Part shown: piece by piece, positions 33,424 through 45,337 of the stretch | Layout of the letters: the number at the start of each line of letters is the position of its first letter | Numbering within the stretch: the first letter of the stretch is position 1 | From: Cinnamomum chago | Lineage: Eukaryota; Streptophyta; Magnoliopsida; Laurales; Lauraceae | Length of the DNA: 64,000 bases | Direction: 5' to 3' | NCBI GenBank assembly: GCA_038049695.1 | Contig: CP142456.1 | Span: 18,070,501 to 18,134,500 of the forward strand | Position numbers and translations under genes: made by a program | The notes under the pieces: model-generated | The model's database searches: none | What the model was told of the DNA's origin: nothing | What the model saw: only the letters and a program-made list of their open reading frames with translations

Positions 33424-35965
33424 TGGGACCTGAGTACCAAAGCAAAGGATCAGACACGACGGTCTGGCAAGAGAAAGCAAGGATACAATAACATATAATA
33501 GGGGAAAATACCTTGAAAAGCATATAAATCTGTTTAAGCAAGAACTCTTATAAAACAGATAAATCATTTGCTATAAAACAAGTAAACAAGATGAAACATA
33601 AGAGGTAACCAAGGAAATCGGGAATAACAAGGTGGCAATCACATAAAGCTAAGTCCTCTGTCACTAAAGTGACAACAGTATCACGGGACGTTGATCTCAG
33701 TCACACAAGGTGAGGAGAAACAACGTATACATATATACAATATAATAATACGGGAACGGGACCACGGTAGCGAACCGGGTATCGGGACGGGGCCACGGTG
33801 ATAAACCGGGCATCGGGATCCAAACTGCAGCTGGCGGGACGGGAGAGGGATATCCAAGTCAGTGGATCAGACTGACAAGGTATCCAAGCTTAGTGATGCC
33901 GACACATAGGATAAAACCAATCGAGACATATATGAGTAAATCAAGTACAATAAATAAACGGGGAAAACGGGGGTGCTCAAGGCACACTGTCATCTCATGT
34001 CGGGCAATACATATCTGGACAAGTCAATACTACTATCATGCTTTCGGGAAAACGATTCATGTCAAGTAATGCTTGGAAATAGAGAAATATGATGAACTAT
34101 ACCAATTCGGGAAAGATGATGATTTAAAGATCTATTTGAGTGGATAGGGGTCCCGTATGTCGATTATAGATATAACTTGGTACTCCTTGAGTTTGAAGAC
34201 ATTCCGGGCTCCTTATGCACTCTTACGATTTTCAAAACTTAAAATGAGCTTATGGTTATAACTAGATTTCATACCAGGAAAATCAAGGTTATCGACGGTC
34301 CATCCTAGGCATGACATTAATTCGGAAACATCGACCAACCCATTCAGTCATCGAAAGGAATGGAATTCGCGATAACCAAGGCAAAAGACTTATATTTGGA
34401 TATAAAGAAGTTATCGCGTCATTCCATCCCGTTCAAGATTGAAACGGATTGAACTTCGATGCCACCAAACTAACCGTGAGAAGCGTCGGCTCAAGACATC
34501 TCACCCATAGTCCAATTAGTCCAAAAAGGGTAGCCAAGGTCCCACCTAAAACCAAGGGAAAAATAAAAATCTCAAAATCCACCCCTCCGATCGATCGGAC
34601 CGAAGGTCCGATCGATCGGCCAAAATTTTTTGAACAGGGTCCGATCGATCGGCCGAAATTTCTACACAGAGTCCGATCGACCGGCCCAAAAACCCTTACT
34701 GTTAAAAGTCAGTCCGATCGATCGGTCTGCACGTCCGATCGATCGGTCCTGGGCGCAGTGCAGGTCCGGGAACTTTGATTTTTTTTCCTTTTTCCTTTCC
34801 TTCCAACACATGATCAACCAAGGAAAACTATGAACAATATGACTTATTTACATACTTCCAAGACATTAAATGAGGCTATCAAGAGGTGTAAATATCATTT
34901 ATTTCAACCATGAAAAACCAATAAATGCAATCAATGAAAGCATAAAAATCCATCAATGCTTCACCACATCATTTGAAACTTAAAAACCTCCAAACATTCA
35001 CTTGCCTCAAGTCCAAGCTAGCAATAAACAAGCCTCTACTCACTTCTCAAGATCACTTCCAAGCTACAATCAAAAATCCCCAAAAACAACCCTAAAATGG
35101 GTCAAACCATGAAATGACAATGAAACCTTTCAAAAATGCAAATGTAGCTTCCCTAAGGCTAGAAGATTAACAATCTAGAAGATGAGAGGGATCACTTACT
35201 TGGATGACCTCCAAATGAGAAGAACTAGTTCAAAGAAGGTCTCAAGATGGGGAGATTGCTCCAAGAATAGTATCAAGGTGAAGCTTGCAAGGAGAGGAAG
35301 AAGATGATGAGTTCCCTTTTGAGTTTAGTGCAAGATTGGTGAGGATTTGAGATGAAGAAGCAAGAAGAAGGTGAGAAACCAAGAAAACCCTAGACTCCAA
35401 TGGTTGTGCTGGAAAATGAAAGATGAAGTGAATGGAATGGCTTCTCTTGTTAGCTAAAGAGTTGGGTTGGATTGGGTCCCACAACTAATGAAACTAAATG
35501 GGCTGATATCATCTCTCTCGGGTCCTCAGATGAATTCGACGAAGAAGGAAGAATTGTTCGTTGAAATATCTAGTTTCCAAAAAGTGTATGTTTCGCGGGT
35601 TTCGAGAATATTAAGTTTTGGGTACAGATTTTGTGTGCAATGACTGTTTTGCCCTCCGGGCTATGAAATCGGGTTTCGGGGCCTCGAATGGACACGAGAT
35701 CAACATGAAAGTTGTAAGAATCCACAAGATGAATGCAACGGGCCAAAAACACAATTCACAACCAATCGGGAAAATCTCGCAAGAAAACGCAAAGCCGAAA
35801 AGGGAAACCCCCAAAGGGCCCCACAAGCTACCAATCACTCTAAAAAGCCCAAAACTAGAAACAAGGTTATTCCAAACCCAACTTAACCACAAACACTAAT
35901 CAAGCTTAGCACTAACACGTAACTTAATTAGTACTAATCAGAATCACTCGGGTCGGGGTCTTACA
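33424..35965. mobile_element. Nested LTR-like insertion
   Basis: It starts TGGGACCTGAG and ends GGGGTCTTACA, so the ends pair approximately as TG(TAA)GACC. No matching 5-bp duplication is present (GGCAA against ACACA), and the host LTR lacks a short segment here relative to its sister copy. The left end may therefore be truncated or the insertion accompanied by a deletion. No coding domain is visible. Confidence 0.55.
34587..34746. repeat. Six CCGATCGATCGG palindromes in 160 bp
   Basis: The 12-bp perfect palindrome starts at 34587, 34608, 34641, 34714 and 34735, with a one-base variant at 34673. Spacing is 21, 33, 32, 41 and 21 bp. Confidence 0.95.
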
Positions 35966-37002
35966 ACACACTTGACTCAAAAGCCACAAAACCCCCAATT
36001 TCACAAACCCTAATCACAAAATCATGGAAAAGGGGAATGAATATGCTTGTATGAGTAAACATGAGTCTTTGGACTCTTTTATAACTCAAAAATCTAAACA
36101 AAAAGGAGTTTGAAGCCTACCTCTCGCAAGGATTCTGAATTTGGAGAGATTAATGGAAGATGAAGAAGGTGTTTTCTTGCTAACAATGAAGGGAGGAAGA
36201 TGAAGATGATGAAGAAGAGTCTTCTCCTAACGTTAAAGTGTAAATGCTAAGATCTCTTGATGATTAAGAAGTAAGAAAAGAAGAGAAGAAATGGAGAGGA
36301 AGAAGAAGAGTAGAGAGAAGAGAGTGAAGGAATGAAAAGGAAAGGTAAAGTGGCTTATAAGGGAATAAGAATGTCCATTTTTGCAAGAAAACCCACTAAA
36401 GTTTCGTACTTTTAATTTGAGTCAAATGGAGGTCCACTAGTTCAATGGTTGGTCAAATGAGGTAGAGTTCAATATATAAATTAACGTGGTCATCAAAATA
36501 CACGCGTTGACGCCAAGATGACGTGAAAATGATGCAAAATGTGAAAATCTATAATTATGAAAAAGTCCTTGACTCTACCCAACTGAGTCAACTATACACC
36601 ACTCACCTATCCAAAGTTCAAGACTCACTTGACTCAATCGAAAAAGACTAATGGGTATTAATTCCGATGATTAACAACTAAGCGCAATTAATTAAGTTAA
36701 ATCCTCATTAATTAGCACTAATTAAGATTAATCTGGGTTGGGGTGTAACAGTATGTCTCATAATGGCGACGATTGCGATTCTAAGCTTTTTGAGACATTT
36801 ATGCTCCAAACGCCAATACAAACAGTAATCCTACCATGACAATCTATACCAATAAATTAAAGAACTTCTCAATATGGAAAAAAAGAAACAAAAGAAAAGA
36901 AAGAACATAAATCCATGCATTTACCGGAATTGTCCATGATCATCTTTTGTAGCAATAACCTTTGATTTTTTATTGAGTGAGATGTTTCAACTTTCTGATA
37001 TA

Positions 37003-38694
37003 CTTATTGTTGGAAGTAGTTGGGTCTCGTGGATAGGTTTTCAAAACTTTTGACCCACTTGACTCAGGGATCAAGTACCCATAAGGCTATAAACCATATC
37101 CAGGATGCAATCCCTCCATCTCATCAATCATGTACAACAATAAATTCTATCTAGAAGATAGAAATCAACAACAACATGCATCAAAAAACAATCCACAACA
37201 AATAAAGAAGTAGATAATACCTTTGGAGCCCAGTAATGCTGTAATGGAGAAAAAGACTTGAATGTTGAAGAAACTCTTTCTTTAAGCAAACTTAGGATCT
37301 CCAAGACCTCTTAGCCTTCCACGCTATAACCCGTATCAGATCTATTTTTTCAAAAAGATTGGTGGAAACTTCAAGAGAAAATTCAACTAGAAACTCCAAG
37401 GAACTAGAAGAGAAAGAGAGGAGCGAGAGGTGTGCAACTCTTGCACAAAAGAGGGGCTGGGCATGAATTCCAAGGTTTGACGTCCAGCCCCCTTTTGTCT
37501 CCTTTTATAACTTTTTGCAACTCCTCTTCTTACTAATTAACTAGAGTTCCTACTTCCAAAACAATTAGCAACTTTCTCCTTTCCAATTATTATAGAAGTC
37601 TCACTTCCACAACAATTAGTAACTTACTATTACCACTATTAGAAGTCTCATTTCAAATAGAAATAGTAACTTTCTAATTTCTTTTTTTTAGAGTTCATGT
37701 AGGATTAGTATCTTTCTAATATCCTGGGCTATTGTGGGGGATCGCTAGGGATTCAATAGAAAGTTGGCTCCAACTGGGACACCACGACCCCACATCTCAT
37801 GTGTAATCCGGGCCCACGGTTAATTGCAAATAACACCACTATATAAATGCAATTGCACTCCAGTCTTTGAAATAAATTGCAATGAAAACCCTAAACTTTC
37901 AAATTACCACAGGAGGCCCCTCTATCAATATTCATTGATCAATTGGAATAAATCTATCCCATTCAATCTTAGATTCACATCTTATTATCCTTGAGCCCCA
38001 ATTAATTACAATGATCATCAGTACCATCCAATTAACACTTAATCGAGAAGAGTGCGCACTTACTAATGACAAATCCAATAATTGGCACAAGGGGATAATA
38101 TAGATAGATTTCATCTTGACCATTGGATGTTCTCACAGTCCTACTACCACGTACCCTAGACACTGAGGTATTGACCTACAGTTGGCCTCACTCATTGGTG
38201 ATTCAAAGCAAATGAATAGATAGAAACTTCAGTTCATCAATGTCTCACGATTGAGAGCATATTGTTAGGGAATTATGAGAGCAGACCTTAAAATCGAGAC
38301 AATATTCCATAAGGTGCTTCTCATGGTCCTTCAATACATCAAATGTATCAGCACCACGATCCAGAATCTTATATACTGATGATCGAGACAAATCACACTC
38401 TCTCATAGTGATCAAAGTGTTGCAACCTTAACAGATGAGATGCCCAGTCTCATCACTGGTTGTGAAGATATTTAAGTATAAAATTTGTGACACATGTCTC
38501 CCGTATATGGATCCCATCCATATACATATATCACATCTAATACACTAATGGGACCCGGTTCATCTCATGAACCATCATGTCATATGTATTGGTCATATGC
38601 ATTAAGTAATAAAACACCATTCATCTCATGAAAGGAAATCATGATTTTATTGATAAATAAAGAAATTAATCAATTTATTACTGTGCTAACTTAC
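37003..38694 (-). mobile_element. Second copy of the copia-like solo LTR (37008 to ~38689)
   Basis: It begins TGTTGGAAGTAG and aligns with 29294-30999 nearly end to end, including AATCCGGGCCCA and the TCTCATGAACCAT block. The last ~30 bases differ, ending near GCTAA. The flanks CTTAT and CTTAC could be the target duplication. It lies in the pseudogene, 0.25 kb from the previous LTR. Confidence 0.7.
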
Positions 38695-39164
38695 AGATTT
38701 GCAGAAGCCTCTACAGCAAGTTCACATTCCATGATAGATGAACGTGTGAAATTATATGCCTTTTTTATGATTTGGCTGGTGGAAACTGTTTATTATTTCA
38801 TTTTGGCAGTGTACTGATAAAAAAAAATTTTCATTTTGAGGATGCCTATATTGATCACAATTCTTTTTTTTTTTTTTTTTTGTTGGGCATGATATGGAAG
38901 TTATGTATCTTAAAACAGATATTTTATATCGTCTGATGTCAAAGAAACTCTCGGTCTTGTTACTGTGTTATACATCCTGTATATCATTGCTTTGTCTGGC
39001 GTGCTTTAGTTTGTTTTCGATGGGCAAGGGTATCAACGATATCGTTGACTTGATGCTTTTGGTTTTTGTAGTTGTTTGTAGTCTTTGTGAACTCTTGTAA
39101 GTAAATTAGTGTCTGTTGGTCTTATGATCTTTTAAAGTGTGTTGATTATTTAACCTATCCACAG
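38695..39164. other. CPL3-like intron remnant
   Basis: Noncoding, with a T-run near 38865. It ends with the ACAG acceptor of the exon at 39165. Confidence 0.5.
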
Positions 39165-39955
39165 ACCCTCGCCGGATACTTCACAATAATATAGTTCAAA
39201 GGAGTGAGAACTCAGTATCAGTTTAAATAGCTGGAGCCATTCCATCAATTGCACAGGTTGGCAAAGACAACATAGCAGCCAGAAAGCAAGGCAAGCAAGC
39301 AATGACAAGTTTGCATTCTAAATCCACTCCTCTGCCTGATATTGCTCGATCCACAGTTCGCCAAAAAGCTCAGGAATCTTGCTGACATTTTATCTAATTC
39401 CCAAGCTACTAATACGCCAGTGACCATTCCTACGAACATTGTCCAATCAATGCCACCAAATAAGATGGAGAAGCTCGACATTAGAGTTGCACTGATTCAA
39501 ATGATCAACCAATTGGAATGTGAAGAAGCCTCAAACCACTTCTCAGCTTCCAAACCCATGGGGTGATGTAGACCATCTCCTTGAATGGTATGACGACTAG
39601 TAGAAAGCTGCCATCCAAAGAGAGAGAGCAAGAAGAATAGAGGAACAAAACAAAATGTTTGCAACGCAGAAGCTCTGCCTTGTCTTGGATTTTGATCACA
39701 CCCTTCTTAATTCAGCTAAGGTATAAATTTCCGTTTTCCAATAAGGTTTGCATCGGCCCAGCGCCAAGTCTTTATCCAATAGATAAAAATTGTTTGTTCT
39801 TCAGTTTATAAAAGTGGATAAAGTGCATGACGAGATATTGAGAAAGAAGGAAGAGCTGGATTTGGAGAAACCTAGAGACATCCTTTTCCAGTTTCAACAT
39901 ATGGGAATGTGGGTGGACCAAATTGTGGCTAGGAATCTGGAATTTTCTAGAGAAG
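39165..39955 (+). pseudogene. CPL3: CPL3-like catalytic exons (FCP1-type phosphatase core)
   Basis: Exon 39165-39720 ends with the catalytic box LVLDFDHTLLNSAK, keeping the DxDxT nucleophile motif, and the next exon 39805-39955 continues KVDKVHDEILRKKEE and HMGMWVD. Just upstream, where CPL3 has a Gln-Gln pair before AAIQRERARR, this copy reads two adjacent TAG codons (about 39597-39602). Each is one C-to-T change from CAG, or two changes from CAA. An earlier TGA follows KAQESC near 39383. GT and AG borders of the intervening intron are intact. Confidence 0.85.
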
Positions 39956-39990
39956 GTATATTTGTTTATGATAGATGTTTCCATATATTA

Positions 39991-40327
39991 TGTAGGAAAT
40001 CGTGTGGCCCGCATGCCACGGGTCCCACGTCAGATCAAGCAAGACAAATGTCAATAGAGAATACAATTTCACTTAATGTAAGGCTTGATCTGGTCCCACT
40101 AATAAGACTCCTAATAAGATTAGTGGATGTGAGTTTTTTGACGAAGAAGTCTCTAGTAAGTGTGACTCTTTGAGACTTCTCTATATAAGATAAGGGAGCC
40201 CTAGAGTTGGCATTCATTCCATCCCATAGGAAAGACAAGAGGCGAAGAGATCCGCTTAGCTTTCCAATCGCCGAAACGCACATAGATCTCCAGCCGTATG
40301 TCGGAGTCTCCGCATGCAAATCCATCA
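39991..40327 (+). repeat. 5' LTR of the copia element
   Basis: 337 bp, starting TGTAGGAAAT and ending ATCCATCA. It contains CTATATAAGATAAGG near 40181-40195, a TATA-like promoter. Confidence 0.92.
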
Positions 40328-40329
40328 GT

Positions 40330-40345
40330 TGGTATCAGAACTTGG
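40330..40345 (+). promoter_or_regulatory. Primer-binding site (initiator tRNA-Met type)
   Basis: TGGTATCAGAAC lies two bases after the LTR end and matches the usual plant TGGTATCAGAGC site except near its 3' end. Confidence 0.85.
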
Positions 40346-41101
40346 TACCGTGCGTTTCGACGGTTTGGATCGCGAAATCAGGCTTTAGATCGGAGTAGAT
40401 TTAAGGCTCCCTATCGGACCAACCTTCTTCGTTTTTTCTCCCTGCAAATCGAAGTTGAGGAAGAATACGAGAAAAAGGAACTACTAATCTTTTTACCGCC
40501 AGCACACGCTTAGAGAGAAAAAAGGAGACAAAACAAATTTTTTTTATCTCTCCTCGGGTAGTGTGCGTCATTGGAGAGTGCCTATTTTTTTTTATTGCAT
40601 CAGAACCAAGAAGAAACTGTTTACTGTTGCACACTTCTTTGCATTGAAGAGGACGTCATCAGCACAATGAAAAGAAGACAGGCCTCGGTTTTTCTTCTCT
40701 CTTTTTTGCCTCGTGATGCGTGCAAGTAAAGAGGGGATCATTCCACCTATCTTCATTGCAGGTTGGGTCAAATCAAGTACTAACCCGACCCAGATTAAGC
40801 CGGTCCACACCAACAAGAGCCGATACACGTGCTGACGCAGGCGACGAAGACGTGTGATATCAGCAACGACGGAGAGATCGTACGGATGACACAGAAAGTG
40901 ATTTTCGACCGTCAAAACTTCGCACTGCGATATCTTAAGCATCCCGATTTCGATCGACGAACGGTTTGGTTCTGCGGAATCCTTGCAAGCAGATATACGT
41001 AGTGGCAGTAAAAGGAAGATGATCCGGTGGTTCAGAAAAAAGGGTGATTTTTCTCCTTTAATGGTCAGTGATATCTGAACCTCTTTTTCAATTTAGCAAT
41101 T

Positions 41102-41971
41102 ATGTCTTCCAAATCAGTGTTGCATGATCTTGCCAAGGCTGATATTTTTAACGGCAAGAACTTAGCCATATGGAAGCGTCGGATGGACGCGTTGCTGCAC
41201 TTTGACGGATTAACATATGTGATTGAATCCGATCCGATCTCCAAATCTGCTGACGAAGATCATGATGTGTATGAACAATGGGTATTTGATAACAAATCAG
41301 CGAGACATCTTCTGATCGGATTCATATCCAGCGATTTGCTAAAGCAGTTTGAGTACTTTAACACTGTTAAAGAAATCTATGACTATGCTATAGACAAATA
41401 TGATGAAACCTCCAAATCTCATTTGATGGAGGCATTCAGCGCATATGTTAACTATAAGATGCCAGAGGGATCATCCATAAGGGATCACATTGATCAAATG
41501 GCGGTCCGATATAGTAACCTTGCAGCATTGGGAAAGGAAATGAACGAAGATTTTCAAATCATGTACTTGCTGGTGAGTCTTTCACCTTCGTGTGAGAATG
41601 TGTCACAAACCCTTAGCCTCCAAAAGGGTATAACCCTCAGTGAGGTTGAAGTTAAATTGCTTGCTGAAGGACAAAGGTCGGCCGTCCACGGTGTAACACC
41701 TACAAACTTTGCCATGATTGCTAAAACTAAGAATAATAACGGTGTGTCAACCGTCAATACGAAAAATAAAAGAAAATTCAAAGGCAATAAAAAACGGAAA
41801 GGGCTTAAGAATGGTGTTTGCTTTAACTGCGGGAAGCCTGGACACTTTAGTTCTCAATGCAGAAAGAAAAATGGTGAGAGTAGCCAGCAAGGTAAAGTGA
41901 CCAAAGAGCATGGTGATTATGTTGAAATGGTCACAGAGTCCATGATGGTGGACACCAATGATAAGAATTGA
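41102..41971 (+). CDS. Copia Gag protein with CCHC zinc knuckle
   Basis: An open frame of 289 codons. The N-terminal two thirds is a UBN2/Copia-gag capsid-like region with IFNGKNLAIWKRRMDALL near the start and LLVSLSPSCE near residue 160. It is followed by a basic stretch and the CFNCGKPGHFSSQC nucleocapsid knuckle at about residues 240-253. It would package element RNA. The frame ends at a TGA directly before the protease motif, where copia elements normally read on as one polyprotein. This is probably an inactivating stop, though the gag frame itself is complete. The upstream leader 40346-41101 holds no feature I can name. Confidence 0.85.
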   Translation: MSSKSVLHDLAKADIFNGKNLAIWKRRMDALLHFDGLTYVIESDPISKSADEDHDVYEQWVFDNKSARHLLIGFISSDLLKQFEYFNTVKEIYDYAIDKYDETSKSHLMEAFSAYVNYKMPEGSSIRDHIDQMAVRYSNLAALGKEMNEDFQIMYLLVSLSPSCENVSQTLSLQKGITLSEVEVKLLAEGQRSAVHGVTPTNFAMIAKTKNNNGVSTVNTKNKRKFKGNKKRKGLKNGVCFNCGKPGHFSSQCRKKNGESSQQGKVTKEHGDYVEMVTESMMVDTNDKN

Positions 41972-43372
41972 TGGATTGATTCGGGAGCCACCAGGCACAT
42001 ATCAAGAGCCAAGGCTAGATTTATCGAATTCAAAGAGATGAAACTGGGAGATCAGAGTATTTACATGGGGAATGAAACATTTTGTGATGTGTTGGGTGTA
42101 GGAAAAGTCAAAATTCCCTTACCAACTGAAAAGTCCCTATATCTCTCCGATGTTTTCTTTGCTCCAGCTATGAGGAGGAGCGTCATCTCTGTGAGCGAAT
42201 TGGCTATGAATGGATTCGAAATCAGATTTAAAGATAAAGAGGTTACAATTGGCATGCTCTGTCAAGTTTTAGTCAATGATTTTCTTTCTGATAAGTTGTA
42301 TTTGATGGACACTCTTAATGATTAAATAAAATCTAGTTCTCATTATTCTGTGTGTGTGAATGTGTGCATGGACGGTTTGACAATGTTATGGCATATGAGC
42401 TTAGGGCACATTAACAAAAACAGAATAAGTAGAATGGTTAGGGATGGACTCTTATCAGATTTAGGTAAAGTGGAGTACCCAATATGTGAACCATGTCTGA
42501 GTGGAAAAATGGTCAAGAAACCATTTCCAAAAGGAACTAGAAGTTTAGAAACATTGACCACAATTCATTCTGATATTTGTGGACCATTGAATGTCCAAAA
42601 TAGAACGGGGGAGGACTATTTTATCACATTTATTGATGATTATAACAGATATGGTTATGTGTACCTGATTAAACACAAACATGAGGCCTTAAAAATGTTT
42701 CAAATATACGCTGCTGAGGTCCAAAATCAAAAGGGTAAGAAAATAAACCAGATTAGATCCGATTAGGGGGTGAATATACCTCAGAATTGTTCAGAGAATA
42801 CTGTGCATGTGAGGGAATCATTCATGAATATTCGATTCCATACACCCCACAATAAAATGGCGTGGCTGAGAGGAGGAATAAAACCTTAATGGATATGGTA
42901 AGGTCAATGATCAGCCACGCGAGACTTCCACTGTATTTGTGGGGAGAAGCATTAAACACGGCACAGTATATCCTGAACAGAGTACCCTCCAAAAGTGTGC
43001 CCAAGACCCTGTATGAATTATGGACCGGTGTCAAACCAAAATTAGAACATGTGAGAGTTTGGGGCTACCTTGTACATGTCCTGCTACCACCCAAGAAAGA
43101 TATAAACTGCAAGCTAAAACGAAGAAATTTTTTTCTTTTGTACCCATTACATTCCAAAGGATATCGTGTGTATGATCATGATAACAGGATAATCATGGAA
43201 TGCCGAGATGTGTTTTTACTTGAGGATCCGATGGTCAGTCCTAGAGTAGAACCACAGTGTGTGGAATTATATGAAATCTTTAAAGGCAAAGAGGTTCAAG
43301 TGGGGGTTCCAACGAAGAGGACGTTGGACATAGAATTCCTGGTCAGGGCCTACTTGAGGTGATTGAACAACC
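41972..43372 (+). pseudogene. Copia protease and integrase remnant
   Basis: It begins WIDSGATRHIS (protease, with the DSGA box), continues to a stop near 42323, then the GAG-pre-integrase/HHCC finger (LWHMSLGHI, CEPCLSGK) and the integrase core (HSDICGP and FIDDYNRYGYVYL supply the first and second catalytic Asp). A frameshift at about 42766 and a TAA after YTPQ (about 42855) precede [10 protein letters not shown], the catalytic Glu region. The C-terminal part runs to about 43372. Non-functional. Confidence 0.85.
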
Positions 43373-44812
43373 CGATGAGCCGATTCGGGCGAGGAAACAA
43401 CCAGCATATCTAGATGATTATTGCAGTTTATTGGAAACCGTGCAAGATTTGGATCCAAATTCCTACTCTCAAGCAATCAAAGCGCAGGATGCGCAGTATT
43501 GGTTAGAGACTATGAGAGAGGAGATATAATCAATTGAAAAGAACCAAGTATGACAATTGGTTGATCTTCTACAAGATTGAAAAGCCATTGGATGTAAATG
43601 GGTTCTTAGAAAGAAACTAAAGTCGAATGGATTCTTAGATAAATATAAGGCACGACTAGTAGCTAAGGGATTTCCTCAAGTGGAAGGAATAGATTACGAG
43701 GAGACGTATTCTCCAGTTGTAAAATTCCAATCCATACAAACCTTAGCGGCATTGGTAGCATGTCGTGACCTTGAATTGCACCAGATGGATGTGAAAACCG
43801 CATTCTTGAACGGTGAATTAGAAGAAGAAATTTATATGAAACAATCCGAAGGGTTTGTGGTGCAAGGTCACGAGGACAAAGTGTACAAACTTAATAGGGC
43901 ATTGTATGGATTAAAACAGGCATCGAGGCAATGGTGTAGAAAATTTCACCAGGCCATAGGTGAAATATGATTTGTCCCCAATAATGCAGACATATGTTTC
44001 TTTATTAAACGCAGTGGGAGTAGTTACTTATATTTGTCATTATATGTGGATGACATTTTGATCGTTGGTGATCAATTGGAAGCCATAAATAAAATCAAAC
44101 AATGGTTAAACTCAAGATTCGAGATGAAAGACATTGGTGAGGCAGAGTATGTCCTTGGCATTGAAATAACCCGTGATCGTCTGAATAGGCTATTGACTTT
44201 ATCACAGAGATCTTATTTGGAAACTGTGTTGAAACAGTTTGATATGACTATGTGCAAATCAATTGATACTCTCATCTGCAAGAGCATAAAATTGTCTAGC
44301 GATCAGGGTCCCACAAACGAGTAGGATAAAGAAGTGATAAGAATGAAACCTTATGCTCAAATTGTGGGCAGCATCATGTATGCGATGTTGTGTAAGAGAC
44401 CAGACCTTGCATTCGTCGTGGGTCTCGTAAGTAGATTCCAAAGTAACCCAGGATTACAACATTGGTATGCGGTTAAGAGGATTCTGCAATACACCAAAGG
44501 AACAATGAATCTTCGCTTGTGTTATCAAGGTGAAGTCCTGGAACTGTGTGGCTACTCAGATGCAGATTGGGTTGGTGATTTAGACCAGAGAAAGTCAACA
44601 ATCCGCTATGTGTTTACCCTTGGAGGAGGTGCAGTTTCTTAGGGTAGCAAGAAACAAACCTCTACGGCTTTATCAACAGCCGAAACAGAGTATATAGCTT
44701 GCAGTACAACAGTTCTGGAGGCTCTTTGGTTAAAATATTTCCTAACTGATTTGGAAATAATTGGAGAAAAAGAGCCTGTCCCAATGAATGTAGATAGCAC
44801 ATCTGCAATATC
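43373..44812 (+). pseudogene. Copia reverse transcriptase and RNase H, first part
   Basis: Recognisable RT boxes are YEETYSPVVKFQSIQ, DVKTAFLNGELEEEIYM, YGLKQASRQW and LYVDDILIVGD; the catalytic YVDD is intact. RNase H follows, with YAQIVGSIMYA, RPDLAFVVG, CGYSDADWVGD and STAETEYIA. Frames are broken at 43363-43680, 43968, 44322 and 44640. Coding sequence is cut at 44812 by the hAT insertion and resumes at 50052. Confidence 0.87.
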
Positions 44813-44920
44813 CATGGTTTAAAATCTCGGTCTCGGTCGCGGTATCGGCCGGGCCGAAAAACCGATATGATATCGGTATCGGTCGCGGATATCGGTCCGT
44901 CTCGGTCATCGCGGTGTGAA
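44813..44920. repeat. Left subterminal repeats of the hAT element
   Basis: TCTCGGTC, ATATCGGTATCGG and related words recur. They mirror the right end and are probable transposase-binding sites. Confidence 0.7.
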
Positions 44921-45337
44921 TTTTTTTTTTAATCCAAAAAAATTCGCAAAAATATCCAAAAAATCCAGAATATTAGAAAATGCTGGAAAACTATATTTGT
45001 TTCCATTAGTAACAACAATAAATCAAAATCTCGGTCACCTTAAGTTATGAGTCCTGTCTGTGTCGCAGACTCGCAGTTCACTGTCTTTTTTCCAGTATTT
45101 CATATAATGCAAACATTATTGATGCTCTACTCATGATCAATTCATTAGTGTCAAATATAAGAAGATAAAAATAACATATCAATCATCATTTAATACTAAC
45201 TTAATCATCAAATAAAGACTAGAGAGACTGGAGAGTACTAGTAGAGACTAGTGGAGACTGGAGAGTACTACTGTACTAGACTACTAGTAGAGACTAGAGA
45301 GAGACTGATGAGTATGAGTGTATGACAGATTGACAGC

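Larger units (their letters stand above)
31812..36755 (-). mobile_element. Solo LTR (31817-36750) with nested insertion, TSD GTATG
   Basis: It has the same ends as the LTR at 20779 (TGTCACATCC and GGGGTGTAACA), flanked by GTATG at 31812-31816 and 36751-36755. The outer parts align with that copy throughout, apart from a 2.5-kb internal block (33424-35965) and a nearby deletion. It sits in an intron of the CPL3-like pseudogene. Confidence 0.85.

Noticed and set aside
34587..34746. CRISPR-like array (regularly spaced palindromes)
   Set aside because: Units are 12 bp with 9-29-bp irregular spacers in a plant LTR; no cas genes and a eukaryotic context.
42343..42561. Minus-strand frames across the copia pol region
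   Set aside because: Antisense shadows of the copia polyprotein remnant.
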